Position numbers and translations under genes: made by a program
Origin: Hygrophila difformis
Lineage: Eukaryota; Streptophyta; Magnoliopsida; Lamiales; Acanthaceae
NCBI GenBank assembly: GCA_030278955.1
Contig: JAOANR010000015.1
Span: 36,922,487-36,986,486 of the forward strand
Reading direction: 5' to 3'
DNA: 64,000 nucleotides
The notes under the pieces: generated by a model
Told to the model about the DNA's origin: nothing
The model's input: the letters and a program-made list of their open reading frames with translations, nothing else
Database searches by the model: none
Part shown: positions 1-11,703 of the stretch, in pieces
Layout: the number at the start of each line of letters is the position of its first letter
Numbering within the stretch: the stretch's first letter is position 1

Positions 1-204
1 TGTTTTTGGGTTTTTTAATATGAATTTAATAAAAAGAATAACAATATTTTTGTATTTTTCAATACCAGCTTATTATTTATACAAACTTGCAAAAATCTGT
101 CAAATTCAACTGCTTTCTTATTTAAATAAGACCGGAATGCGATCAAATGTCCGTATTAGACACGGAAATAGATTGAAAATAATGGTCAATTTTGGCCATT
201 ATCA
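1..204 (-). mobile_element. Left LTR (3' LTR, truncated by window edge) of LARD-like retrotransposon
   Basis: Bases 1-204 match 8360-8564 almost base for base (one T indel, a few substitutions). The match stops exactly after ATTATCA, where the two flanks diverge. On the minus strand this is the beginning (TGATAATGG) of the 3' LTR; the rest lies left of the window. The purine-rich minus-strand tract next to it (positions 205-218) is the expected polypurine tract. Confidence 0.8.
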
Positions 205-1959
205 TCATCCTCACATTTAATACTGATCGTCCCCGAGCAGTCAGAGTCAGTGCTCCTAAGAGCATAGACGCTGCATATTCAATCTATTTTCGTGGCCTCC
301 AAAATATCATTCTTTTTAGATTGGGATAAGACAATAAAAAACTACAAGTATTAAATTCTTTTGATTGCAGTGTTTAATAAAATGATATTTCTCACTTAAT
401 CAGGCCTACAAATCAGTCATTATTGATAATTCTTCATGAACATCACGTTTAGAAAAATTCATTGATTTAATTCTAAAATTAAAGTATGACATGAACATAA
501 TTAAAAGCAGAGCCTCACATATAGTAGAAACGGAAATTTCACTCACTCTCAGAAAGGGGTTTTATCAATGAGCACTCATAATCAAATTTAATTAAATTAT
601 TCCATATGCTTGCAATTGGACCAACTCGCCACCGGCTCATTTCTTCAAATCAAGATCATGAGGTCTTATTTAAGGGTTATAATGGGGCATACGGTTGTAA
701 CATTTGGTAGGGAAATGAATTATTGGGCTAAGGAGTGGCAAGAATTAATTCTATCTTAACATGGCATATTTTTATTTAGAAATTTATGATCATCAATATA
801 TATATGCATATATATATATATATATTTTTTTTCTTGTGCTTTTCTCTTGCATGACATTAGACTGTGTCTAATTTGCTTTGTCATTTGTAATTTATTGTTG
901 TTGAATGGAACTCAACATTTTTCTTCTTTTTTTTTTTGGATCGGATTTTTGTATACCGATTGATAATTTTTTTGATGATCAAAAATTTGTAATGCCTTGA
1001 TAAAATTCATTCTTGCCCACTTGGGTTTGAAGATTTTGGTCTTTTTGTAAGGCTAGGAATAATATAGAGGGCTTCAAAAAAAAATTAGGCTTAAGGCTCA
1101 AAGTGGTCAATCCTAAAGGGAAAATATTTTTGGGTTGGAATTCAAACGAAGGCCAAAAATATGGGTTTTTCTAGGTGCCTCGATCATATGCTCGATTTTT
1201 GGAATATGGCATAGTCTTGAATCGGTCCCAATCGCAAGTTCTAGTTTCCTTTAATCAAAAATGATTTTCACACATCAAAGAAAAGAATGAGTAAAAATGA
1301 CTCATGGCTCAAATCTCACATGGAATGGTTCATTCATGTCATACAATATTCTCAAATTTAATCCTTGAAAAATTCTTACAATCTATTCAATTAAATTCTC
1401 AACATGAAAATTCATTACCCAACAAGATGATCACATCATTAAATTTTTATAGCTCAAAACCTCAAAAATTCATATCATGCATGTCTTCAATTATATTATC
1501 CCAATTTAAAAGTTTGAAAATTTAATCATGAACCAAAATCAAATATGCGAATTCTTGACAGATTTATACATGCTTTTTACTGGATATAAATATATATAAA
1601 AATAAACAAAATAAAAATAACACACTTTTTTTTTAAAGTGAAGAATCAACATCCTCACATTTTTAGCCTTGCTCGAAATGTGAGTAAATCAATTCCTACT
1701 TAAACAAAATATCAGAATTGAAATAAAATAGAGGAGGAGGGAGGGAGGGAAAAAATATTAACATAAAAGATAGAAAAATAATTCCGATAGCCTTTTTCGT
1801 CAACCCAACTAAGTGTTCAACGATTTTGGCTATGTGTGATTGTTTGGTTCGTCGAACAAGGCGAATGTTCGATGCCTAATACTTTAGAAAAATTCTGATT
1901 TTCATCAAAATTGTTCAATCACATTTTTGGATTTTATAAAATTTAATCTACTATATTTA

Positions 1960-2760
1960 CTTGCATAAATTAGGTTGGATTAATTCTATTCTTATAAAAA
2001 TTATTCCGGATTTTTAAATTGCTTTAAATTCCAAGAATACTTTCAATTAATCACAGAATCGATCCAACCGGGAACCTGTTTTGCAGCTTTAATTTTCTTT
2101 TTGGTGGTCCCACAAATTCCTGCAAGGCAAATACAGAAGAAGTTATCGGGTTTTCTCAAAAATATCAACATCCTCACATTTAGAGTCTTAGTACTCTAAA
2201 TGTGAGTTAATTGATTAATACCCAATTTATTTAATATAATATGCACAAGAGGTTTATATATATATATAAATATATATGTATATATGATTTTGACTTGCAG
2301 AAATTTAGGTTGGGTTAATTCTGTGCTTGTGAAAATTATTCCGGATTTTAAATTTCTTTGAATTCTGAATATAATCTCCGGTCAATTACAGAATTAATCC
2401 AACCGGAAACCTGTTTTGCAGCTTTAATTTTCTTTTTGGTGGTCCCACAAATTCCTGCAAGGGAAATACAGAAGAATTTATCGGGTTTTCTCAATAATAT
2501 CAACATCCTCACATTTTGAGTCTTAGTACTCTAAATGTGAGTTAATTGATTAATACCCAATTTATTTAATATAATATGCACAAGAGGTTTATATATATAT
2601 AAATATATATGTATATATGATTTTGACTTGCAGAAATTTAGGTTGGGTTAATTCTGTGCTTGTGAAAATTATTCCGGATTTTAAATTTCTTTGAATTCCG
2701 GATATAATCTCCGGTCAATTACAGAATTAATCCAACCGGGAACCTGTAGTCCGAAGGTCT
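1960..2760. repeat. About 333-bp tandem repeat, roughly 2.4 copies
   Basis: The run beginning TTTAGGTTGGGTTAATTCTG recurs at about 1970 (diverged), 2303 and 2636, each time followed by the same GGTGGTCCCACAAATTCCTG block and by an inverted repeat (CACATTTAGAGT ... ACTCTAAATGTG). A short TA-rich microsatellite separates the units. The third unit degenerates after about 2740. Confidence 0.8.
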
Positions 2761-3168
2761 GCTGCTCCATTTTTTGTGTCACCAGTGATGAGGACTTCCT
2801 CAGAGCAGTGATGGTAATGCGGTGGGTGGGCGATGGAGTAGTGGTGGAGCTTCGTAGTCCGGAGGTGGTGGAGATGATAAACACGTGAGTCTCACGTGTT
2901 TTGCAATTTATAATTGCAAATAAGTGTAGCCCCAATGCTACACTTCCACATTTAACTCCTTACACCAATTTCAGTGGCTCCATGATTCCTGCAAGCAAAA
3001 ATACCCAATTGGTTAGGTTTTCCCCTCAAATCAACATCCTCACATTTAGAGTCTTAGTACTCTAAATGTTTAATTGATTTGAGGGTACTTCTCTGTTCTG
3101 AAATAAATACACTAAACTAACTATGAGTAATCAGGAGTGTAATTCTCTTAATAAACGACGCTGCATCC

Positions 3169-3186
3169 TCCCCGGCAACGGCGCCA
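3169..3186 (-). other. Primer binding site for tRNA-Asp
   Basis: On the minus strand these 18 bases read TGGCGCCGTTGCCGGGGA, complementary to the 3' end of plant tRNA-Asp(GTC), the primer used by Athila/Tat-type LTR elements. It directly abuts the LTR end (TG at 3187 on the plus strand), which fixes both the orientation and the LTR boundary. Confidence 0.85.
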
Positions 3187-5901
3187 TGAAACTTTTGACA
3201 ATTTCGTCACACGAGAATTTTCTAAAATATCCCAAGTTAAATTTATTAAATGAAAAGAGTTATGATTCATGGGACGGGGTTTAAGGATATATTTCACTTT
3301 TTATTACTCATGAGGGGAAACTTTAAGTTCAAACGGCGTTATGGACCTCCCCGGCATGAAACTTTTGACAGCTTCCTGCCTTGAAGATCCTTGCCATGAA
3401 ACTTTTGACAAATTCCCACTACATGAGTATTTTCTGAAAAATTATAATCATGGTGTTCAATTTTATTTAATGAAACCAATTTATGAGGATGGAGTTGGGA
3501 TTAGGGATATATTTATAGGTTGTCACGTTTTTATTACTCGTGTTACGAAACTGTGCCCCCGAAAGTGCACGGAGTCAAAAATTGCAGTATTTATAGTAAG
3601 TACCGGATCGTTCACTGGAGGATGTGCGATGGAAGCAGGGCCCACGTCATTTACTAAGATTTTCCACTCGGTTACTAGATTCAAGTTTGTGTTTGATTAA
3701 AATCTACTTGACATAATTTAAACTAAGCTATGAAAGCAATTAAAATAAAGCAGATCAAATCATTCTAGAAAGCGAATTAAATTTAATCTAAGAAAGCAAT
3801 AAAATTATTCTAAGAAAGCGATTAAAATTATTCTAAGAAAGCAGATTTAAAATATGACAGAAGGGACAGGAACAGATGAAACACACTTAAACTTCCATTT
3901 TGTTACACAGATCTTTGTTTGGGATAATCCATCAGTTAGCTAACTCTCATGTTCTCTATACCATGTTCCCTTTAACAGACAGGTACTTACAGTAAGAGTT
4001 TACATGCTCTTAAGACAATAAATTCTAAGATACCACAGACTTACAACTGCGCCCGTCAGAGCGTGTCATTTATCTGTGGTGGACAAGCAACACCTGACAA
4101 ATCATTAGTTGAAGTGCCAAGTACTCCTATCATTCTCCCATGTCACACCCAAAGATTCTAATCAAGCCCTGAACTATCCCTTAACTATCAGTCCTAGTAG
4201 CAGTTACGCAACTCTCAATACAACCGAGTGTCCTCTAACAAAAGCATTTAAAAGAAAGCATTTAAAAGAAAGCGATAAAGAAAGCATTTAAAATCCTATC
4301 ACTCGGAGGTTTTTGAAAGTCTGACCCTGGTAGTGAAAGAAAGCCCCCAGTCAGAATGACCGGATGTGGATCAAGAATTCCCTATTCTCGGTGAACCGCT
4401 CGCAGTGTTCACTTCCCGTCGGGTGGTTATGAGATACAAACTAATGAAATAAACTAATAAATTAGTTCATTCCGGATGCACTCACTCAGGACTCAAAAAT
4501 AGGCTTTGGCAGAAGAGGATAGCAGTTGAAAGGAACTCAACCCTACCTTAGAAAATAATCAAGGCCTATGTATTGTTCCTCTAGAATTATCTATCACACC
4601 ATATTTGAATCCAAGTGGACCCCATCTCAGTGTGATATTTAATACCAGATTTCCAACACACAGCAATTTTGGAAAATAATAGATATTTGAAAATCATTCC
4701 CTAAACAGGTACTAAACTCTCAATTAAAATACAGATCCTTTCAGTCTAGGTGAGACCTAATCGCTGACTCTGCTTCTAATTTCCCAAAATTAACCCCCGG
4801 TAGAATGTGAATTATCATAACTGTGGAATTTATCCCTTACTTTAGATCCGGATTTTATAAAGGAATTTTTGTTGGAAATTTATTGTGAATCATCTGATTA
4901 TAATCTAGACTTCTATGTCCAAGGGAAGGATTCCAAAATAATATTGACCAAAATATTTACATAATAATATCATGCATAAATTTATAAGGAAGTGTAAAAT
5001 TAAATTAACCCAAAATATAAGGTGGGTTTAGACAGAAGTTGGAACACAAAGATGAAATAGCCGGAGATGAGAAGAATTTTAGCTAAAGAGAATGCCAGAA
5101 ATAACTGGGGTGATCTGGACTGCAGACATCTGCTATCCAGTTCCCAGTTATTCCAGATGGAATGATTTTAGACAGCAGAATAATCTTAAATGACAGTGGT
5201 CGCTATCATTCAGACCCTTACTATCTGTGAATCAGAGAAAAACCTACATGTTCTTTCACTGTCTTAATTACTAGACAACATTGACCTATGTCGTCTAGTG
5301 TTGGCACAGTTTGAGATTCGGGTTTGAAATTAAGATAAAGAAGAGAAAACTGTATCCGGATAGGAGTCAGCTGAGCAGCTATTATAATCCCGATGGACGA
5401 ACCGCCAAGGCTTCCACCGACCACTATCCCGACCATGCAAAATAACATCTAGTAATTAATATACAGACCACGAGCTAGTTTATCCGTGTGGGAATACCCG
5501 CCAACATTAGTCTGTCATATCTCTTACTAGCTGTTTCACACAACACGGGTAAAGACAAAATAAATAAAAGAAAATATTTTTGGGTCATCTTGTATGAGAG
5601 ACATTGGTTTCTCATGCAAGGGTATGGAATTAAGTCCATAATTACTCTTTATGGTCTAAATAATCACTCATTCCATAATTAATTAATTAATTACTGTCCG
5701 GATTATATACTTAGATCATTAGAGTTTAATTTTTATTTTATTTTGTAGAAAAGTCTTTTAATGGAGATTGAACAAAGTTCTTTATATTAAATTAATCATG
5801 GGTTGAGATCATTGGATTTCAACCTCAAAAAATTAATACAAAGGTTCAATTAATTTAGTGAGGAAAATGGAGAAATGGAAAATTTGGCAAAAATTGCCAA
5901 T

Positions 5902-6369
5902 TACGACGCTAGACAGATTTTACGACGCTATCCTAAGATAGCGTCGTGAGGATAGCGTCGTCATGGGTTGGTGAAAGAGATGTGAAATTTTTGGGATTAA
6001 AGGGGGTGTGTACGGCGCTATACACTAAACTACGGCGCTATCCTAGGATAGCGTCGTAGGTGTAGCGTCGTAGGTGGTTTGAGAAATTTGGGAAGAAAGA
6101 AGTTTTTGGAAAAGGGGGAGATGCTACGGCGCTATACACTAAATGACGACGCTATCCTAGGATAGCGTCGTAGGTATAGCATTGTAGGTGGGTTTTTATG
6201 AGAAATGAAGTATTTTGGGGTCCTACGACGCTGAACAAAAATTACGACGATAGCGTCGTTGGTCTAGCGCCGTAAGGCCAAATTTTTTGTTTAAGTCTGG
6301 ATAACTACGGCGCTAAACCTCACCTACGGCGCTATCCAATGATAGCGCCGTAGGGCGGTTAGCGTCGTA
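5902..6369. repeat. Five-unit array of paired inverted TACGRCGCTA motifs
   Basis: Twenty copies (a few degenerate) of TACGACGCTA or TACGGCGCTA occur here. Each unit has two forward motifs, a short palindromic centre such as TCCTAGGA, then two reverse motifs (TAGCGYCGTA). Unit starts are 5902, 6011, 6125, 6224 and 6306. Every unit can fold into a hairpin of about 20 bp flanked by a second complementary pair. Spacer sequences between units are unrelated or weakly related, so the motif is more conserved than its surroundings. Confidence 0.9.
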
Positions 6370-7255
6370 GCTAGCCCAGAATGTTGTTGTTCGGGTGATG
6401 CAATCTCTGCGATTGCAAACCCTAAAATTGTTGGTCGGGTAATGCAATCTATGCGATTGCAAAACCCTATTTTAGTTTTTGAATATGCACAAACACAATA
6501 ATATCATCCACATTTTAGATCTATTAAACTAAACTAAAAATAAAATAAAATAAAATAAATAATAAAAAAATAAAAAAACAAAAATAAAAAGGGAATAAAA
6601 ACCAACACTAAGCAAAAATAAAATCTAACTACACTAATAAATCTAAAAATGGATGAATGTCAAGTATTTGAGCATTTATTAAACAAGGAAAGCAATAAAA
6701 CCTAACTAAAACTCAAGAATAGGTCAAGTGACCAAAATGAAAATAAAACAGTAACAACCCATGGAATAAACTCCATATCATATTTTTTTGAACATTTTCC
6801 TTGATTAATACCAAAATATGGTTCAAACACCCATTGATTGAGTGTTTTAAACCCCAAAATACAAGCTGGAAATTTAAAGAGAATGAAAAAGTGGCTACGC
6901 AAAGCTGTTAAAGAAAACTCAAAACAAGCTAAGGCTAAAATTATGCTAAAATCTAACTCTACATTTCAATAAAATAAAATAAACTACCTACTCTAAACTG
7001 GGAGCCAAACTGCTCTCTCTAAGAGCAGCAAAAATAAATTTTTCAAGTGTGTAGGCTACTGTAGAAGAGAGCAAAACAGCTATTTAAAGCTAGGAAAACC
7101 TAGTCACATGGGCCTTCTGCTTGTTCGAGATTTCCACAGCAGGGGACGGGAGCTGAGATCCAGGGGGAAAAGACAACATGATTTTGCTCATCCGGACTTC
7201 AGGTCCAAGGACTTTCCAATCAATTGAGCACATGGGGAATTCTAAATTTGAGGCT

Positions 7256-7439
7256 TACGGCGCTATACTGCTTATTACGACGCTATCCTCTTTTACGGCG
7301 CTATACTAGCGTCGTAGCTCTTTTGTATAGCGTCGTAGTGCTTGATTTTAGCATTTTAGCTCTTTTGTATAGCGTCGTAGCTCTTTCTTCTGTCTGGTAT
7401 AGCGCCATAGTGCGTGTTTTCTTCCACTCTAGCGTCGTA
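7256..7439. repeat. Second cluster of TACGRCGCTA motifs
   Basis: Eight further copies: three forward (7256, 7276, 7294) then five reverse (7307, 7328, 7370, 7400, 7430). All lie in the same LTR about 0.9 kb from the main array. The forward-then-reverse polarity is the same, but without the regular two-plus-two units. Confidence 0.85.
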
Positions 7440-7441
7440 AT

Positions 7442-8034
7442 GTGCATTATTTTCTCTTAAACTTGCTTTATTTTTCTCTCTCCTCTTTCTCTCTCCCATT
7501 TCTCTTTCTTCTCTCCTCCATTTCTTATCTTCTTCGATTTCTTTCTTCTTCTTTCCAGTTTTTCATCTTCTTCAATTTTCTTCTTCTTCTTTCCTTCTCG
7601 CCTGTTCTCTTGTCCCAATTTCCAATTTCTCTCATCTTCTTTCGTTCATTTCCTCTTTTCTCTCTCGTTCTTCTTGTTCCTTCCAGTTTTCAAAAATCCT
7701 TCTTCCTCTTTCCTCTTCTCTTTTTTTCTTAATGTTGGCCTTTGGATTTGCTGGAATCGAAGCTTGGATATTGGATCTGGACAGGAGGGAGTTTGGGGAT
7801 CGGAAGTGGCGGAGGTGCTGGGCCGCGCGTGCGGCGGCGGCTGGGATGGTTAATGGTGGAAGACAGGGGGCTTCGGATTTGAGGGCCGCCGGCCGGCGGC
7901 GGCGGCGCCGGCGGCGAGGGGGTAAAATTAAGGTTAGGGTTTATTTTTCTTTAGGGTTGGGCTTTGGGCTTGAGGAGTTTGGAGTTGTTGGGCTTGGAGG
8001 TGGGCCTGAAGGTGGGATTGGGCCAATGGAGTAA
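7442..8034. other. Pyrimidine-rich tract followed by GC-rich patch in the LTR
   Basis: 7442-7730 is almost pure C/T on the plus strand (purine-rich in the element's sense). 7810-7925 is a GC-rich run with many GGC/GCC repeats. The ORFs crossing it give Ser/Leu/Phe-rich or Arg/Gly-rich low-complexity proteins and are not supported as genes. Composition of this kind can be regulatory (promoter, R region) but nothing decisive is seen. Confidence 0.5.
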
Positions 8035-8564
8035 TTGGGCTAGAGTGGAGCTTTGGATTTGAGTTTAATTGCTGGGCCAGATTCAAATTGGACATGGACA
8101 TAAGCCAAATCACCTGTAATTAATTGAAATAAATGGATTAGTGGACCAATCATTTTTTAAATTATAACAGAAAACAGAAAATAAAAATAAATATAAAAAA
8201 ATATAAATATATAAATCAAAAATATAAAATAGTATAAATAAGTATATTTATTTCACTTGATTATTTGGTTAGTGATTCGTTTAATGGACCCGTGTTCCAC
8301 CGAACAAATATTACCAAACCATAATTAATCAAGTGTAGGATTTTTTAATATTTTTATCATGTTTTTGGGTTTTTTTAATATGAATTTAATAAAAAAAATA
8401 ACAATATTTTTGTATTTTTCAATACCAGCTTATTGTTTATACAAACTTGCAAAAATCTGTCAAATTCAACTGCTTTCTTATTTAAATAAGACCGGAATGC
8501 GATCAAATCTCCGTATTAGACACGGAAATAGATTGAAAATAATGGTCAATTTTGGCCATTATCA

Positions 8565-10980
8565 CCATTCCACAAAATAGAAAACGAGGCCGACCTCACA
8601 CAAATCATAATGAGTCCCTGGAGTGCGCTAGGAATGGCCATTTCCCCTAGACATTCTTGCAAAAAATCCCAATCCACCGAATCGTAAGCATTGGCTAAAT
8701 CAATCTTCAAAATGACGCCCTTCACACCTCTCCTACGGGCTTCCAACGTATACACCATTTCCTGAACTAATAATCCATTATCGCGTGTCCCTCGCCCAGG
8801 GAGAAATGCCGACTGATAAGGGCCGATATATTCGCATAGTAGGGGCCGCAAGCGATTGGCAATAACCTTGGTGACAAACTTGAAAGAGACATTACATAAG
8901 GTGAGAGGTCGATACTGAGAAATAGACTGCGGAATGTCGACCTTTGGCAAGAGCACTAAAAACGCATGAGCAATATCCATGGGTAGCGTCCTGGAGTCGA
9001 AGGCACCCTTCACCAGATGAAACATGCGATCCCCAAGAATATCCCAAAAAACCCGATAGAACTCCGCCGGAAAGCCATCAGGACCAGGCGCGGCAAAGGG
9101 CCTCATCTGCGTCTTAACCTGATCAACCTCCTCCCTGGTGACCGTAGCAGCCAGAACGTCCTTCCAGGCTTCTGTAACAGCCGACAGCGGTGGCAACTGC
9201 GCTTCGGCATCACTCCGCGGCCTCCCAGCAAACACATCTGCAAAATAATTCCGTGCATGGCTTTGAAGTGTAGACTGATCCGACGACCAATTACCATCTT
9301 CCAGACATAGACCATAGATCCTATTCCGCTTACGATGAACTTTCGTTTTAGCATGAAAATATTTGGTATTACGATCCCCCAGAGGAATCCATTTGTCCCT
9401 CGCCTTTTGGAACCATAAATTCTCCTCCTGAATGAGCACCCTCTCCAATTCTAACTTTAGTTCTCCTTCCAGCCTAACCAACCACGCCGAATCCCAGACC
9501 TCCAATCTCTTCTCTATCCCACGGATCCGTCTCTCCAATTTTTTCTTCCTGTCTACTATATTGCCAAAAGTTTCCAAATTAAATTTAGTTGAGACCTTAG
9601 CCAACTCGTCCATCAGCTCAGTCGTCTCCACCCCCAAGCTCGCTTCACAACAATTCCTCACCACTTGACCGTAGTCCTGGTGGTGCGCCCACGCCGCCTC
9701 CCACCGAAACGGCCTAGGCCGTGAATCGTCCAATCTGTTACAACACTTTAGTAATAAAGGGTAGTGGTCGGAACCTATCCGAGCCAAATGATGAATGCAT
9801 CCTTTGCTAAATAACTCATGCCAAGCCAAGTTAGCAACTCCGCGATCAAGCCTCTTTTGAATTCTATTATCCGTCCCTACCCTTCTCACCCAAGTAAATC
9901 GAGGGCCCAAAGACGGGACGGCCAATAGATTGCAGCCATTAAGTAGCTCCCTGAATTCATCCGCCCGATCTGGAAGGAAGACTCCTCCACTGACCTCCTC
10001 AGCCGACATAATCTCGTTCCAATCTCCCATGACCATCCAAGGCCCATTCATGTTTGCCGCAAGCGCTTGTAGGTTTTGCCAATCTAATCGTCGTCGGTAA
10101 TAGTTGGGATTCCCGTAAAGAAAGGTTATCGTCCAAGTGGTTTGCCCCTCCCTCAGCTCCAAGCTAACCATCCTATTCCTTATATCCACCAGCAGACAAC
10201 TGCAAGAGCATCTTCTCGCCTTAAAAACCCATAATCCCCCAGCACGCCCTACTGTTTCCTGAACGTGCAAGGCCTCGTATCCCAACCTCCAGAATAGCAT
10301 CCTAACCCTATCATATTTGCCATGCGACTCCATAATGCAAAGAATATCCGGTTGACTCGCACGTATACAGTTCGTCAACCAACGCTGAGAATCCTCCCCC
10401 ATCAGACCCTGGACGTTCCACGCCAAAATTTTAAAGTCCTTAAAAGCCATTAAAACCATGGATATATGAAAAAGCAACACCCCCAGCCCGCTACTCAACG
10501 TCCCCTACAGCATCCTCCCAACATTCCGCCCTAGAGTCCGTGTCGCTCTTAGAATCGTCAGGCAGGACTGAATCTCTCCATCCGATTGCCAAAGTCGTCC
10601 CCGCGCCCGCTACACCCGGACAACTGCTCGACTCACCCACTTCCACCCTAGTCCGCTTGGTCCCCTTAGGCGGGGGCAGAATGCTGCGGTACCCCGGATC
10701 CTTGTCCCGCTCCTGACCGTCTCGAACAGCCTCCCCCTCGTGTAACCCGGTCGGACAAAAGCTCGCAGATCCCTTCTGATTAGACCCCGGCTTCGCCACA
10801 TGCCTCGGGTGAGTCGGAGACCCCTCCCGCTCCTTGCTAGCTCCAGTCTGCCCATGAACCTTAAACCTGGACTCCTCCTTAACCGTACCAGGCTTCGGCT
10901 GCGTGTGTGACTGACCCTTCGGCCCTAAAGTCCCAACTTTGGCTTTAAATCCCGGTCTGCGCTTACGCCTTTCAACCTTA
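8565..10980 (-). pseudogene. L1-type LINE fragment: ORF1 3' end and ORF2 endonuclease + N-terminal RT
   Basis: Read on the minus strand, the ORF2 frame (ATG at about 10459) begins with an AP endonuclease domain (FKILAWNVQGL, MGDWNEI, GSDHYPLLL). A reverse transcriptase domain follows (LLPKV, YRPLTLCNV, QSAFLPGRG, KIDLANAYDSVDW) and stops abruptly at 8565, before the catalytic FADD motif. There the large LTR begins, so the rest of the LINE must lie left of the window. Above 10500 is a Pro/Arg/Gly-rich segment that fits the C-terminal part of ORF1. At about 10980 the LINE is interrupted by a gag-only LTR element and resumes at 15801. The frame is open for more than 1.9 kb, so the copy is not very old. 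Confidence 0.85.
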
Positions 10981-11703
10981 AACTATTATTTTTAAACCAT
11001 GATATTTTTAAATTATTATAGAAGCCCAAACTATTATTTTTAAAATTTCCTAGCCCAAATTATTTTTGAGCCCAAATGATAATTATTTTTGACCCAATAT
11101 AGAGGTCCAAGAATTTTAATTATTTTAAAGCATTAGTTTCATGGAATAAATTTTTATTCTTAAAACTCATGGAAATTAAAAATATATATATATATATATA
11201 AAGTGCATGAATTATTATGGGGGGAATCATCATTTGCATGTGCATACTGCATTGCCTAAACTTAGAGAACTCAGAAGCGTGATATATTCTAACTTAGATC
11301 TCTTGCTACACCTAGATAACTAAGAGGCTTGACATCGAATTAGAAACGCTCACTGGAGACTGATCTTGCCGTAGTTCTAGATCTCATTCATCTATGCGCT
11401 CGCCTAAGCATAACAATCCTCGGCCTTAGCCATTCCTACCCGGGCACGAATTAGAAAATTTCCTTGTATGGAACAATAAAAATCAAGTTTTTATTAAAAC
11501 ACTCTTTATTCCAAAAATCTTGTTTGGATTTCCAAAAAACAAATCCGAAAATTCGAAATTCGAAATTTGTAACTCACGATGCTCTAAACGTGGCCTTATG
11601 GGCGCGCGTTTAACACTTGATCTCACATACGATTTAGCAAATTTCTTGTTCAAGCGATATATCTAAACTCTGATAAACTAATCTATATACGTTATAACAG
11701 AAA

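Larger units (their letters stand above)
205..3186 (-). mobile_element. Coding-free internal domain of the LARD-like element
   Basis: This 2.98-kb interior lies between the two LTR copies. It contains no gag, protease, RT, RNase H or integrase ORF in any frame; only short spurious ORFs occur. It holds a roughly 333-bp tandem duplication (about 1960-2760) and five copies of CATCCTCACAT (206, 1650, 2169, about 2504, 3035), four of them inside short inverted repeats. The copy at 206 is the putative polypurine tract in reverse complement. A large LTR with a short non-coding interior is the LARD definition, so replication would depend on proteins from another element. Confidence 0.75.
3187..8564 (-). 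mobile_element. 5.38-kb LTR (5' LTR) of the LARD-like element
   Basis: The LTR begins TGAAACTTTTGACA next to the tRNA-Asp primer site and ends GGCCATTATCA at the same base where the left LTR copy ends, so it has canonical TG...CA ends. Beyond 8564 the sequence is the reverse transcriptase domain of a LINE, so the element was inserted into that LINE. The LTR has no convincing gene. It contains an internal duplication of its own first ~150 bp (3187-3340 against 3405-3560), a TACGRCGCTA array (5902-6369, 7256-7439), a 300-bp pyrimidine tract (7442-7730) and a GC-rich patch (7810-7925). The target duplication cannot be tested because the other end is outside the window. Confidence 0.8.

Noticed and set aside
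3341..3700. 119-codon plus-strand ORF
   Set aside because: Lies in the LTR across an internal duplication of non-coding LTR sequence; no domain.
5902..6369. CRISPR-like array of short repeats
   Set aside because: Repeats are in inverted pairs at irregular spacing in a plant LTR; no direct-repeat and unique-spacer pattern and no cas genes.
7224..8034. Three consecutive plus-strand ORFs of 78, 96 and 100 codons
   Set aside because: Ser/Phe/Leu and Arg/Gly low-complexity translations of a pyrimidine tract and a GC-rich patch inside an LTR; no motif.
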